Shown: positions 41,058 to 50,124, counted from the first letter of the stretch. The stretch is DNA of 64,000 nt from Acidobacteriota bacterium (GCA_003223935.1 QHXQ01000018.1:1-64000); one strand, 5' to 3'. The notes: generated by a model not told the origin, from the sequence alone. A program made the numbers and translations.

Positions 41058-42440
41058 TTAACTCATGGCCTCGTAAATGTCGGCCGGCTCAAGGCGCGGC
41101 ACAAGTAGGTGAATGACGAGCAGCGAGATCAGATAGGCCGAGCCGGCGATGACGAAGAGCACGGTGAAGCTACCGGTATGGCTCAAGACATAGCCTGTGA
41201 TCTTCAGGATGAGCATCGCGCCGAGCGCGCCGGCCATGCCGCCAAGCCCGACGATTGAGCCGACCGCTTGCTTCGGAAACATATCCGAAGCAGTGGTGAA
41301 CAGATTAGCTGACCAACCCTGATGCGCTGCGGCGGCGAGGCCAACCAACTGCACTGCGAGCCACATGTTCGATAACTGCGTGACGAACGCGACGGGTACG
41401 ACGCAGAGCGCGCAGATGAGCAACGCCACCTTGCGCCCGAAGTTGACCGAACGTCCGTGCTTGATGAGCCGCGACGAGAGCCAACCGCCCGCGATGCTGC
41501 CTACGTCCGCGAGCACATAGATGACGAGAAAGGGCGGGCCGAAGTTTTTGATGTCGAGCTTGAAAGTTTGACTGAAGAAGAGCGGGAGCAGGTAAAGATA
41601 CCAGCGCCAGATCGAATCGGTTAGGAATTTGGCGATGACATAAGCCCACGTCTGCTCGTGCGGCAGCAGTCTGAGCCAAGCGATCTTCGTCGTTGGTTCC
41701 TGCGGGTCGCTCTGAATGTATGCGAGTTCCGCGCGACTCAGTTTCGGATGCTCGTCCGGCACGCGATAGAAGATGAACCAGAGCACGAGCCACAACAAGC
41801 CGAGTGTGCCCGTGAAGATAAAGGCCCACTGCCAACCGTAGTTGAGATAGAGCCACGGCACGCCGAGCGGCGCGATGATCGCGCCGACGTTCGAGCCAGC
41901 GTTGAAGATGCCGGTGGCGAGCGCGCGCTCACGCTTCGGAAACCATTCGGCGACTGTCTTGATGGCGGCCGGGAAATTACCGGACTCACCGAGACCGAGC
42001 AGAAAGCGCGCGACGCTGAAGCCGAAGATCGTGCTCATCAGCGCGTGCAGGATCGCGGCGAAGCTCCAGAAGATGAGCGAGACGGCGTAGCCGACGCGCG
42101 TGCCGATGCGGTCGAGCAGACGGCCTGCGGTCAGTAGGCCGATGGCGTAAGCCACTTCAAACCAGAAGACGATGTCCGTGTAGTCTTTGTCTGTCCAGTG
42201 AAAACTCTTCTGTAGTTCTGGGCCGAGGATGCTGAAGACAAGGCGATCAATATAGTTAATGGTCGTGGCGAAAAAGAGCAGCCCGCAGATGAGCCAACGA
42301 TAGCGCCCGATGCGCCCGTTAAATGTCTCCAGCGCCGCCACGGCTGCACCCGTCGCGCTCGCACCCGATGATTGCGGCGCGACTTCGGCCTCCGATTTCG
42401 GCCGCGCCGTCTCTTCGACTATTCGGCTTGTCTCATTCAT
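41058..42440 (-). CDS. MFS hexuronate transporter (ExuT-like, first copy)
   Basis: A 460-residue MFS transporter of the anion:cation symporter family. Landmarks: RWLICGLLFFATTINYIDRLVFSILGPELQ (first helix), FLLGLGESGNFPAAIKTVAEWFPKRERALATGIFN (helices 4-5), and about 12 helices in total. The NYIDR and GESGNFPAA motifs are typical of hexuronate/glucarate symporters such as ExuT. It imports galacturonate or unsaturated uronate monomers. Operator-like site 5 sits 36 bp upstream of its start. A paralogue at 50.9 kb shares a 56-bp identical stretch with it. Confidence 0.88.
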   Translation of the reverse strand: MNETSRIVEETARPKSEAEVAPQSSGASATGAAVAALETFNGRIGRYRWLICGLLFFATTINYIDRLVFSILGPELQKSFHWTDKDYTDIVFWFEVAYAIGLLTAGRLLDRIGTRVGYAVSLIFWSFAAILHALMSTIFGFSVARFLLGLGESGNFPAAIKTVAEWFPKRERALATGIFNAGSNVGAIIAPLGVPWLYLNYGWQWAFIFTGTLGLLWLVLWFIFYRVPDEHPKLSRAELAYIQSDPQEPTTKIAWLRLLPHEQTWAYVIAKFLTDSIWRWYLYLLPLFFSQTFKLDIKNFGPPFLVIYVLADVGSIAGGWLSSRLIKHGRSVNFGRKVALLICALCVVPVAFVTQLSNMWLAVQLVGLAAAAHQGWSANLFTTASDMFPKQAVGSIVGLGGMAGALGAMLILKITGYVLSHTGSFTVLFVIAGSAYLISLLVIHLLVPRLEPADIYEAMS

Positions 42441-42475
42441 TGATTGATCGCCTAGCAGTGGAAGTGGTCGCTATA

Positions 42476-42484
42476 GGTAATACC
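42476..42484. promoter_or_regulatory. FadR/GntR-type operator site 5
   Basis: GGTAATACC followed by AATTTACC, 36 bp upstream of the ExuT-like start; close to the palindromic GGTNNNACC form. Confidence 0.5.
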
Positions 42485-42631
42485 AATTTACCGATGGGCG
42501 ATAATGTGTAACACCACGATTGAATCTCTGTCAAGCGCATTTATACGACTATTAAAAATAGTTAACACTACTCGGCGAGAACTGCTTGCCCGAAGACTGC
42601 CTGTGTGATAAAACCCTTACCCAAGATGATT

Positions 42632-42640
42632 GGTTTGACC
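42632..42640. promoter_or_regulatory. FadR/GntR-type operator site 6
   Basis: GGTTTGACC within TTGGTTTGACCATTA, 84 bp upstream of the 42724 gene on the plus strand. Confidence 0.5.
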
Positions 42641-42723
42641 ATTACCCGTTTTGACGATGGGTCTTTGATGCGATTCTGCGGCGCGGTTTGGGTCTCTAAA
42701 TTTGAAGGAAGAAGGAAGAGGTG

Positions 42724-43662
42724 ATGTCCGCTCCCAGTCTGCAAAGCATAAGACGGCGCGTTGTCGGTAGTAACGTTTGGCTCAGTCATGCAGTGAACGA
42801 TGCGCAAGCCACACTCGCGCGGCTCTCCGTCCAAGAGATCAAGCCCGTGGTGCTGGCGTCGGAGGAAGCTGTCGGGCGGGCCATGTTACAGGAGATCGAA
42901 GCGGCGGCTCGCAGCAAAGAGGGCGATCTGGTCATCATCCTGCTCGGCGGGCGCGGCGCGCAAAGTTTGCACCGGCTCTTGGGCGCGTTGGCCCGGACTG
43001 ATGAAGCAGATGAGCTACTCGGTCGGCTGTGCGTCTTTACGCAAGACGCGCTCGCGCCGATGCGAATGGAGAGCGGGCTGAGTTTTGTGCGCGACTTCGA
43101 GCGACTACTCGGCGCAGCCTTCTTCAAAAAGGTAAAGAGCTTCACTTCAATGCGCACGGACACAGACGATCTCGAAGGCGAGTTGGCCCGTTACACTGAG
43201 CAGCTTGAATCGCTCGGCGGGATCGACATCTTCTTTCTGGGGCATGGGCCAGAGCCGGGCGGAGCTTCACACCTCGCCTACATCAAACCCGGCTCAGGCG
43301 CGACGGCGTCGGACGTGGCCGGCCTCATCCCGATCTCGACCAGCATCCTTGAGCACCACATCGCCAAGTTCAAAGCCGGTGGCAGCGCAGTCACTGAAGC
43401 GGACGAAGCTGAGTGCCGCACGGCCACACACATCCTGACGCTCGGCCCGGCCGCCATCCTGCGCGCGCGCCGCATCGTCCAATCAATCGTTGATGCGAGC
43501 ACAGCGCCCGCCAAGCGTGTGAGCTACCGGCGCGTGCTCAAAGCTCAGATCGCACGCGACTCGGCAGCGCGCGCGGCTCAATTCAACGAAAATCCCGGTC
43601 TCTGGACGCGCTTGCATCCTAACCTCAGCTCGCTCGTCCTGCCTGATGTTTTAGTGGCTTAG
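42724..43662 (+). CDS. 6-phosphogluconolactonase / glucosamine-6-phosphate isomerase-like protein
   Basis: About 312 residues (ATG 42724; a GTG one codon earlier). The fold class is suggested by DLVIILLGGRGAQSLHRLLG near 75-95, FTQDALAPM near 118-126 where the family has an Asp, and DIFFLGHGPEPGGASHLAYIKPGS near 170-190, aligning with the GIGxDGHIAFNEPG loop of NagB. The key His is kept but the following Glu of FNEP is missing (IKP), so catalytic activity may be altered. Its place beside the uronate genes and a likely GntR site suggests a role in sugar-phosphate or lactone handling or in sensing. Start of a plus-strand pair with the ROK gene 144 bp downstream. Confidence 0.65.
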   Translation: MSAPSLQSIRRRVVGSNVWLSHAVNDAQATLARLSVQEIKPVVLASEEAVGRAMLQEIEAAARSKEGDLVIILLGGRGAQSLHRLLGALARTDEADELLGRLCVFTQDALAPMRMESGLSFVRDFERLLGAAFFKKVKSFTSMRTDTDDLEGELARYTEQLESLGGIDIFFLGHGPEPGGASHLAYIKPGSGATASDVAGLIPISTSILEHHIAKFKAGGSAVTEADEAECRTATHILTLGPAAILRARRIVQSIVDASTAPAKRVSYRRVLKAQIARDSAARAAQFNENPGLWTRLHPNLSSLVLPDVLVA

Positions 43663-43806
43663 CTTCGCAAGTTGAGGTTGGCGACCCTGCATGACAAAGG
43701 TTGAGGGCGAAGTGTTTGCTAAGGCTGAGAAACTGTAACAACGCGAGTTTCAATTCGATGCCTAGCGGTGGTCTTGCTGTAATTTACGTTGAACAACAGC
43801 GCGCAT

Positions 43807-45039
43807 ATGCAGACAGGCTTACACGCACACGCGCCCGATTCAGCGAGTCTGGCCAGAGCGGCCCGCATGCTACTCAGGCTCGTGCGGGCAGCGCAGCCGA
43901 TCTCGCGCGCAGAGCTTGCGCGCCGGCTGGGGGTGAACCGGAGCACCGTCACGGACGCATTCAAGCCGCTCATCACGGCGGGCGTCGTGTGCGAGGAGCC
44001 GCTGCCGCAAACATCACGCGCGGGCCGCGGTCAGGGTCGCCCGCCGATGGGTTTATCGTTCAATAGTGCGCGTGATTTTTTCATCGGCGTCAACGTCGGC
44101 GTGCGCTGCTCGCAAGTGGGACTGACCGATCTTGGCGGCGCGATTATCGCCGAAGAGGAGTTTGCGACACCCGTTGAACCGCAAGCAGCACTGGCGCTGC
44201 TCCGCGCGACCATAGAAAGAGTTTGCGCCCGCGCCGCCGGCCGCAAACTAAAGCTGATCGGCGTGAGCGTGCCGGGGCCGACCGATGCGCGCCGCAGTCG
44301 TCTGCTCTACGCGCCGCATCTCGGTTGGCGCGATGTGCCGATAGCTGAAGCACTGCAATCCAACACGCACAACGGCATGAGTAACAACGCGTCGGTGGTC
44401 GTCGAGAACGACGCCACAGCCTCTGCGCTCTACGAAGCGAGATTGCGTCTGCGCGACACGACCGGCGCAGCGCTGAACGACTTCATTCTGGTCAGATCGG
44501 GCACAGGCATCGGTCTAGGGTTAGTGCTCGGCGGCGAGGTCTATCGCGGCACGGGCAATGGCGCGGGGATCGCGGGCGAGTTCGGGCACATGACGATTGT
44601 GGCCGGCGGCAAGCCGTGCGTCTGCGGCAATCGCGGCTGCTGGGAGCGCTACGCATCGGCGGCGTCAGCGCGTTCGCTCTACGTCGGCGACCGTGTGCAA
44701 TTGGGTGGCATGCGCGCGCCCAGTTACGTCGAGATCGTTGCGCGCGCTGAAGGCGGCGAATTAAGAGCGCAACGCACGTTGGAACAGATCGGACAGTATC
44801 TCGGCATCGGCATCGGAAATGTCATCATGGGTCTCGGCATACCGCATGTGCTCGTCAGTGGGCGCATCGTCTTCGGCTGGAAGTTCATCGAGGGGCCGCT
44901 GCACGAGACGGTAGCGCAAAGTATGGCCGGCAAACTGACAGGTTGGTCGGTTGAGCCGGGCACGCCGACGGGCGCTGGCCTCGGCGGCGCGCTTGAAGTT
45001 GCAGTGGACGAATTTTTATCGTCGGGGCTGGGCGTTTGA
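43807..45039 (+). CDS. ROK-family repressor (NagC/XylR type)
   Basis: About 410 residues. The start is taken as ATG 43807; the frame opens at TTG 43789. N-terminal winged helix: QPISRAELARRLGVNRSTVT (about residues 27-47). A ROK sugar-binding domain follows with the zinc motif CVCGNRGCWERY and GIAGEFGHMTI (about 258-290), which in active kinases flanks the catalytic Asp. Members with an N-terminal HTH repress sugar genes and are released by a sugar ligand. It is convergent with the CE8 and GH28 genes. Its ligand could be a uronate or oligogalacturonide; this is inference from location. Confidence 0.88.
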   Translation: MQTGLHAHAPDSASLARAARMLLRLVRAAQPISRAELARRLGVNRSTVTDAFKPLITAGVVCEEPLPQTSRAGRGQGRPPMGLSFNSARDFFIGVNVGVRCSQVGLTDLGGAIIAEEEFATPVEPQAALALLRATIERVCARAAGRKLKLIGVSVPGPTDARRSRLLYAPHLGWRDVPIAEALQSNTHNGMSNNASVVVENDATASALYEARLRLRDTTGAALNDFILVRSGTGIGLGLVLGGEVYRGTGNGAGIAGEFGHMTIVAGGKPCVCGNRGCWERYASAASARSLYVGDRVQLGGMRAPSYVEIVARAEGGELRAQRTLEQIGQYLGIGIGNVIMGLGIPHVLVSGRIVFGWKFIEGPLHETVAQSMAGKLTGWSVEPGTPTGAGLGGALEVAVDEFLSSGLGV

Positions 45040-45085
45040 GCATGTGTACGCTCGTGCGCCGCCAAGGTTACATTGAGCCATTTTA

Positions 45086-46078
45086 TCAACGCTTGGGCTG
45101 CCAACCGTCCGCACTGCCGAGCACCTTCTCAACCGTGATCGCTTTAGCCTCTGCCTTCGTCAATTGCCGCGCCCATGCCACACGCGCACGCGGGTTCGCG
45201 CCCGCGCCCGTGCTGCCGTACTCGGCGTAGCGCACTGTCCGTTCGCGCTCCGGCTGATCCCAATTGTGCCAGCCGACGGGCCGCACCACTTCAGACATCT
45301 CTGTGTCCAGATAGATCACGTTCGCAAACGGCCGCCAAGGCCGGCCCAAGTAAGTTTTGACGGTGGGCGACGCGCCGGTGATCTGGCAGTGTGAGAAGAC
45401 AAAACCGAACGGCTCGTGCTCCGGCGTCGAGGCGGCAGTGATGTAGCCGTCTCTGAGACAGTGTAGGTGACAGTGGTCGAAGAACGCTGTTGCGCCGCCA
45501 AAGATGAAATCAACGTGCCCTGCGATGTAGCAGTTCTCGAAGTATTGCCGGCCGCGATTCAAGAGGATCGTGTCCTGCCAACCGAGGAAGCGACAGTTGC
45601 GAAACGCGACGCGGTCGCCGTCAACGCGAATGGCAAGCGCTTGCCCCACCGGCCCCGCCGAGTTTTCAAAGGTGATGTTCTCGGCGGTGAAATCGTCCGC
45701 GTCAATCACGGTCGAAGCGGTGCGAAATGTGCCGATGGGTTTGCTGTTCGGCCCCGTGAGATTCGCGTTCAAGTCGTAAGTGAGCACAGTCTTCGCTGCA
45801 TCTTCACCCACAAGTCGAACGAAATGCTTCTCGCGCTGCACGTAGATCAGTTCCTTGTACGTGCCCGGCTTGACGCGAATGAGGACGGGACTGTTGGGAC
45901 TGGTCGTCTGCGGCACGGCGTTGATCGCCTCTTGCACAGTCTTGTACTGACCTGTGCCGTCGGCGGCGACAACGAGCGTGGTCTGCGCAGCGCATGCGCG
46001 ACCAGCGGCGATGCTCAGACAAACGAGCGGGCCCAACGCGAAGCTCGCCATCGTGCGGGAAATGATCGTGCGCTCCAT
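45086..46078 (-). CDS. Secreted pectin methylesterase (CE8)
   Basis: A 330-residue secreted esterase with the pectinesterase motifs: GQALAIR at 145-151, QDT at 168-170 (acid/base Asp169), DFIFG at 190-194 (nucleophile Asp190) and LGRPW at 244-248 (Arg). Signal peptide at 1-30. It demethylates homogalacturonan so that polygalacturonases and lyases can cut it. It lies 13 bp downstream of the GH28 gene on the same strand; the two are likely cotranscribed and act together. Length and motif order are normal. Confidence 0.92.
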   Translation of the reverse strand: MERTIISRTMASFALGPLVCLSIAAGRACAAQTTLVVAADGTGQYKTVQEAINAVPQTTSPNSPVLIRVKPGTYKELIYVQREKHFVRLVGEDAAKTVLTYDLNANLTGPNSKPIGTFRTASTVIDADDFTAENITFENSAGPVGQALAIRVDGDRVAFRNCRFLGWQDTILLNRGRQYFENCYIAGHVDFIFGGATAFFDHCHLHCLRDGYITAASTPEHEPFGFVFSHCQITGASPTVKTYLGRPWRPFANVIYLDTEMSEVVRPVGWHNWDQPERERTVRYAEYGSTGAGANPRARVAWARQLTKAEAKAITVEKVLGSADGWQPKR

Positions 46079-46091
46079 GTTCGTCTGTTGT

Positions 46092-47555
46092 TTATGGCCA
46101 AGTTGTGCGCGTGCTGCGGCTGTTGGTCTTCTGCGCCGGTTCGATGTTGACGTTGCGGAACGAGACCGAGCCCGCGTTTTGCATTACCTCGGCCGTCTCG
46201 ACGCCGCGAAAGGTACAATCAACGAAGCGCACATCGTCCACGACCGCGCCGGGAAAACTCATCACCCACATGACGCGCGGACTCGACGCGCTCCGCACGT
46301 TGCTCAACTCGACATTGCGCACCACAGGCTTATATGGCCCTGCGGCCCCTGTCTCGTAGAGAAAATCAATCGTCAAGATCGCTTCGGCGACGCGCCCGAT
46401 CTCGACGTTGCGCATGAAGACATTTTCGATCACGCCGCCGCGCCGCGCGTTGTCTTTGAAGCGCAACGCGCGGTCGAGATTCGGACTGTCCATGTGACAG
46501 TTTTCGACGAAGACGTTGCGACAATGGCCCGAGACCTCGCTGCCGATGACGACACCGCCGTGCCCGTCCTTCATCGTGCAGTTGCGCACGATGATGTTCT
46601 CCGCCGCGACGCCCACGCGCCGGCCGTCGTTGTCGCGCCCCGATTTGATCGCGATGCAGTCGTCGCCCGTGTCGAACGTGCAGTCTTCGATGAGCACATC
46701 GCGCGATGATTCCGGATCGCAGCCATCATTGTTCGGCCCGTGAGTGTTGATGCGAACGCCGCGCACTGTGACGTTCGTTGAGAGCACCGGATGAATCTCC
46801 CACATCGGCGAGTTGATGATGCGGACGCCTTCGATGAGGACGTTGCGGCTGCGATAAGGTTGAATGAAGTTGGGGCGCAGGTAATAGCCTTGACCGAAGA
46901 CGCGATCTTTGACGGGCACGCCGCGTTCGCCGAAGTCAATCAAACGGCGGATGCTCGCGCGTGCTAGCGCGTCCGCGCCGTTCGCGCCTTTTCTGTTCCA
47001 AGCCCACCAGTTCTCATCTGCGGCCGAACCGTCGAGCGTGCCAGTGCCGGTGACGGCGATGTTCTCCTGCTCGAAGGCGTAGATGAGCGGCGAGTAGTTC
47101 ATGCACTCTGTGCCCTCGAAGCGCGTATAGACGACTGGCAGATACTTCGCCGGATCAGAACTGAACTTGAGCGTCGCGCCTTCGGAGACATAAAGGTTGA
47201 CGTTGCTCCGCAGGTGAATTGCGCCGGTGAGAAACAGGCCCGGCGGAACTACGACGCGCCCGCCGCCTGCCACGTGGCAAGCCTCGATAGCTTTGCGCAG
47301 GGCCTCGGTGCAGTCGCTCGTGCCGCCTATCGTCGCGCCATAATCTGTGATCTTAAAATCACGCGCGGGAAATGTCGGCGGTTTGATGCGCGCGAGGATC
47401 GTGGGCATAGCAGCCCAGCCGACGATGCGTTCTTGTGCAGCGTTGTTTCGCTGTATCGCGCGAGCTTGCGGCTTAACCGTACCGCTCGACTGATCAGCTT
47501 GAAGCACACCAAGCAAGAGAAGAATGACACCATAGCGATTGATTAAGCGGTGCAT
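46092..47555 (-). CDS. Secreted GH28 polygalacturonase (second)
   Basis: A 487-residue GH28 enzyme. Motifs: NNDGCDP at 275-281, TGDDCIAIKSG at 296-306 and GHGGVVIGSE at 331-340, with the three catalytic Asp in place. The N-terminal hydrophobic segment (NRYGVILLLLGVL) serves as signal peptide. The extended lead-in (FPARDFKITDYGATIGG) and the WWAWNRKG segment near 183-190 are typical of exo-acting bacterial members. It is directly followed by CE8, a natural pairing. About 60 bp upstream lies a kinase/aldolase scar. Confidence 0.9.
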   Translation of the reverse strand: MHRLINRYGVILLLLGVLQADQSSGTVKPQARAIQRNNAAQERIVGWAAMPTILARIKPPTFPARDFKITDYGATIGGTSDCTEALRKAIEACHVAGGGRVVVPPGLFLTGAIHLRSNVNLYVSEGATLKFSSDPAKYLPVVYTRFEGTECMNYSPLIYAFEQENIAVTGTGTLDGSAADENWWAWNRKGANGADALARASIRRLIDFGERGVPVKDRVFGQGYYLRPNFIQPYRSRNVLIEGVRIINSPMWEIHPVLSTNVTVRGVRINTHGPNNDGCDPESSRDVLIEDCTFDTGDDCIAIKSGRDNDGRRVGVAAENIIVRNCTMKDGHGGVVIGSEVSGHCRNVFVENCHMDSPNLDRALRFKDNARRGGVIENVFMRNVEIGRVAEAILTIDFLYETGAAGPYKPVVRNVELSNVRSASSPRVMWVMSFPGAVVDDVRFVDCTFRGVETAEVMQNAGSVSFRNVNIEPAQKTNSRSTRTTWP

Positions 47556-47625
47556 CGGCGCTTCACCTCAGTCTCACATTCTGCTTTGATGGGATGGCAG
47601 TGAGTATAACAAAAAAGCGTTGCCC

Positions 47626-47799
47626 CTACGATGATGTGTGCGTTGCTGCTGCCAACTTATGCAGGCGAAGTAACAAGGCTTGTTTTGTCGCGCGCGCGTT
47701 GCGTACAGCTTCGACGTAAGCGGCGGCAGTCCGTGTGACCTTTAAGTCTGTGCCACCGCCGGGATCAAGCCGCAGCATCATTTCACCGAGACTGACCAA
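47626..47799 (-). pseudogene. Scar joining a sugar-kinase start to an aldolase-like end
   Basis: The minus strand reads DLVSLGEMMLRLDPGGG, which is the start of PfkB-type 2-keto-3-deoxygluconate kinases, and then continues TRTAAAYVEAVRNARATK, resembling an aldolase C-terminal helix, before a stop at 47626. The 58 codons join pieces of what are normally adjacent kdgK and eda genes, as if a deletion removed everything between. A stop codon also precedes the kinase start in frame. The kinase half is recognised with moderate confidence, the aldolase half weakly. Confidence 0.4.
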
Positions 47800-47824
47800 G
47801 TCCTAGCGACATTCGCTCTTGGGT

Positions 47825-48229
47825 TTAAGCTTGATGCTCATCCTTTTGGCCGTTGCCGCCATAGAACTGCGACGAGTTAAGAAAGTCTTCGCGGACGGGC
47901 GAAAAGATGTCAATCAGAATCACTTCCTCGTCCAGCATCGTCGCGCCGTGCCAACTGCCGGGCGGGAAATGTAGCACGTCACCAGCTTGGGCGATGCGTT
48001 GCTCGGTGCCGATGGTGAACAGCACGCGCCCGCGCTCGACGAACGTGATCTGTTCGTGTGGATGATCGTGCGGCGGCGTGACGACGCGCGGGGCGAAGCG
48101 CAAGCGACAGATCATCAGCCGCTCGCCGACGATCATCTGCCGCTCGATGCCAGCCTCTAAACGCTCGACGGGGACGTGCGCCCAGTCCGTATGCTGCGGA
48201 TGCGTGTTGATGTTTGAAGTAGCTGTCAT
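47825..48229 (-). CDS. kdgF: Pectin degradation cupin KdgF
   Basis: A 134-residue single-cupin protein. The metal site is PPHDHPHEQITF (His54, His56, Gln60) and GSWHGATML (His94), as in KdgF. KdgF speeds conversion of 4,5-unsaturated galacturonate monomers to the linear 5-keto-4-deoxyuronate (DKI), the step before KduI. It is cytoplasmic. Its start is 3 bp after the stop of the unassigned secreted protein, and it is in the same operon as kduD and the isomerase, making the assignment strong. A short charged tail (GGNGQKDEHQA) is extra. Confidence 0.87.
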   Translation of the reverse strand: MTATSNINTHPQHTDWAHVPVERLEAGIERQMIVGERLMICRLRFAPRVVTPPHDHPHEQITFVERGRVLFTIGTEQRIAQAGDVLHFPPGSWHGATMLDEEVILIDIFSPVREDFLNSSQFYGGNGQKDEHQA

Positions 48230-48232
48230 GTT

Positions 48233-50116
48233 CTATCGCTTCTTTCCCTCTGCTGCGAGGCTCATGCGCCAATGCGCGCGCTTGTGCGCGGCCAGATGCA
48301 GGTCGCGCGTCTCGTAAATTAAGTGCAACGGCAATCCCTTGCGTGCGCCGCGTCCCAAAGGACTGTCGCCCGTCGCGTGTAGGAAGACGCGCAGCGGCCA
48401 ATCGGCCGTCGCACTCACAGCGAGCGTGCCTTCGTCTGATGCGAAACGATCCCGTCGTTGCCCGTTGTCAAACTGCAACGCATACTCTGCGGCCGTCGTC
48501 GGCACAGCCACCCACCAACGTCGCAACGTGATCTCTTCGGCCGACGTCAACGTCTCCTCGCGCGTGAGCGTCGTGCCTTCGAGTCGCCACGCGACTTCAC
48601 TCGTGATGTGCGGATCGACAAGCTGACCTGCCTTGCCGCCGACGAGGGCCCAACGTCGCCACACGACGCGCAAAGATCGCCCGTCCGTCGCCGGTTCGAT
48701 CTCGTCCGCGCCGTCCGCGCCCGCGAGCACGCGCCCGTCCGCGAGTTCGATGAACGGCACAAGCGCGGGATAGACCTGTTCGACCGGCGCGGCGAAACCC
48801 GTCAATCCGTGTGGCGCGGGCAAGTAGTCGGCCACGCCCGGCTTCGGGCCGGTCGAGACGGGCAGCGTGAAAGAGAACGCGCCTTGCCGCACGAGCCACA
48901 CGCCCGCCGGTCGAGCACCATGCCGGAAGAACTCGAAGCGCGCAAGATGGGGACGCGCGATCTCGGCCGGCACTTGCGTCACGTTCTCTTTCGCTAACGC
49001 TTCAGTGAACAACATATGAGCGAGCGCGGTCTTGCCGAAGAAGCTGGTCGTCTGCTGCCACTCGCGTTCGCGCGTGATGTAAGCATAGTTGCCGCGCCCG
49101 AAGGCGAAGACCGACAGGACGTGCGTCTTGTCGTTGTAATCATGGCGCAGCCAGCGCCACGCTTGATAGTACGCGCTCGCCAGTTGCGCGAGCGGCGCGG
49201 GGCGAAACTCTGGATGGCGCGCGAGGAAGCCGACGATCTCCAGAGTGTCTTCATAACTGACGACGCCGAGACTGCGCCCCCACGCATAGCCGTAACCATC
49301 CGGTTGGATCAAATCCCACCACAGACGCATCTGCGCTTTGAGCGACGGCCGCACCGTGTCCTGTATGTCCTTGCGTCCGGCCGCATCGGCCGCGTCCCAC
49401 ACAAAGCGCGCATACTCGTTCGAGTAACGATCAAAGCGGCCCGTCGGCGGCGCATCGTCGGAGTAGAGGCCGCCATTCATAAAGGGCCGTGCCGCGCGCG
49501 TGATGACGCTATCGAGTAGCGCGCGATCTTTTAAGAGACCGAGTTGATAACTGATGCTCGCGATGCGCGCAGCGACGCCCAAATAGTTCTCCGGCAGGTT
49601 GATGACCTGCTGCGTCTTCGGATCATAAAACGCCGAGATGTCCAAAAGCTTGCGCCACTCGGCGCGCTCCTCTTCGTTGAGGCTCTGCCACACAGGGTTC
49701 GTGTCGAGGTTGCGGCCGAAGTGGCGCAAGGCGAGCACCGCATAGAGTTGCGAGAAGCGCGTGCCGCCGAGCCGGTATTCTAAGAGGCCCGTCTGCCCGA
49801 CTTCGTGCGCGAGGTCGCGCCCGGCGAGCGTGCGTTGGCCCGACATCTCAGCGTATGCGCCGAGCGCGTTCATCCAAGTGCCCCAAGTGTATTCGCCCGT
49901 CGTGCCCGCGCCGAGCACCTTGTCCGGCGGCGGATTGAGTGACTTGATGTCTGCGAGGTGCAAGGCCAACTCTTTGCTTAGAAAGTCCGCGACTTCGGCG
50001 CGCAACACGGCCGCGTCAATAGTGTCGTTTGCCAATGACGGCGCAGCCTGCGCGCTAACTCGTAACGGCAGCGCATACGATGACAACAAGAAGAGCAGTA
50101 GCGAGGCTCTGAACAT
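48233..50116 (-). CDS. Unassigned secreted protein of the pectin operon (possible new lyase/hydrolase)
   Basis: About 627 residues from ATG 50116 (MFRASLLLFL), which gives a signal peptide; an earlier in-frame start at 50236 lies inside kduD and is unlikely. The N-terminal 400 residues are helix-rich with toroid-like motifs (ENYLGVAARIASISYQLGLL, DGYGYAWGRSLGVVSYEDTL); the C-terminal 230 are beta-rich (TLTREETLTSAEEITLRRWW). An (alpha/alpha)6 toroid plus beta-sandwich is the architecture of several polysaccharide lyases and of heparinase-like enzymes, but I recognise no named family. Operon position between kduD and kdgF implies it produces or processes unsaturated uronates. Alternatives: a GH with the same fold or a DUF2264-like protein. 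Confidence 0.6.
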   Translation of the reverse strand: MFRASLLLFLLSSYALPLRVSAQAAPSLANDTIDAAVLRAEVADFLSKELALHLADIKSLNPPPDKVLGAGTTGEYTWGTWMNALGAYAEMSGQRTLAGRDLAHEVGQTGLLEYRLGGTRFSQLYAVLALRHFGRNLDTNPVWQSLNEEERAEWRKLLDISAFYDPKTQQVINLPENYLGVAARIASISYQLGLLKDRALLDSVITRAARPFMNGGLYSDDAPPTGRFDRYSNEYARFVWDAADAAGRKDIQDTVRPSLKAQMRLWWDLIQPDGYGYAWGRSLGVVSYEDTLEIVGFLARHPEFRPAPLAQLASAYYQAWRWLRHDYNDKTHVLSVFAFGRGNYAYITREREWQQTTSFFGKTALAHMLFTEALAKENVTQVPAEIARPHLARFEFFRHGARPAGVWLVRQGAFSFTLPVSTGPKPGVADYLPAPHGLTGFAAPVEQVYPALVPFIELADGRVLAGADGADEIEPATDGRSLRVVWRRWALVGGKAGQLVDPHITSEVAWRLEGTTLTREETLTSAEEITLRRWWVAVPTTAAEYALQFDNGQRRDRFASDEGTLAVSATADWPLRVFLHATGDSPLGRGARKGLPLHLIYETRDLHLAAHKRAHWRMSLAAEGKKR

Positions 50117-50124
50117 CTGCGCGC

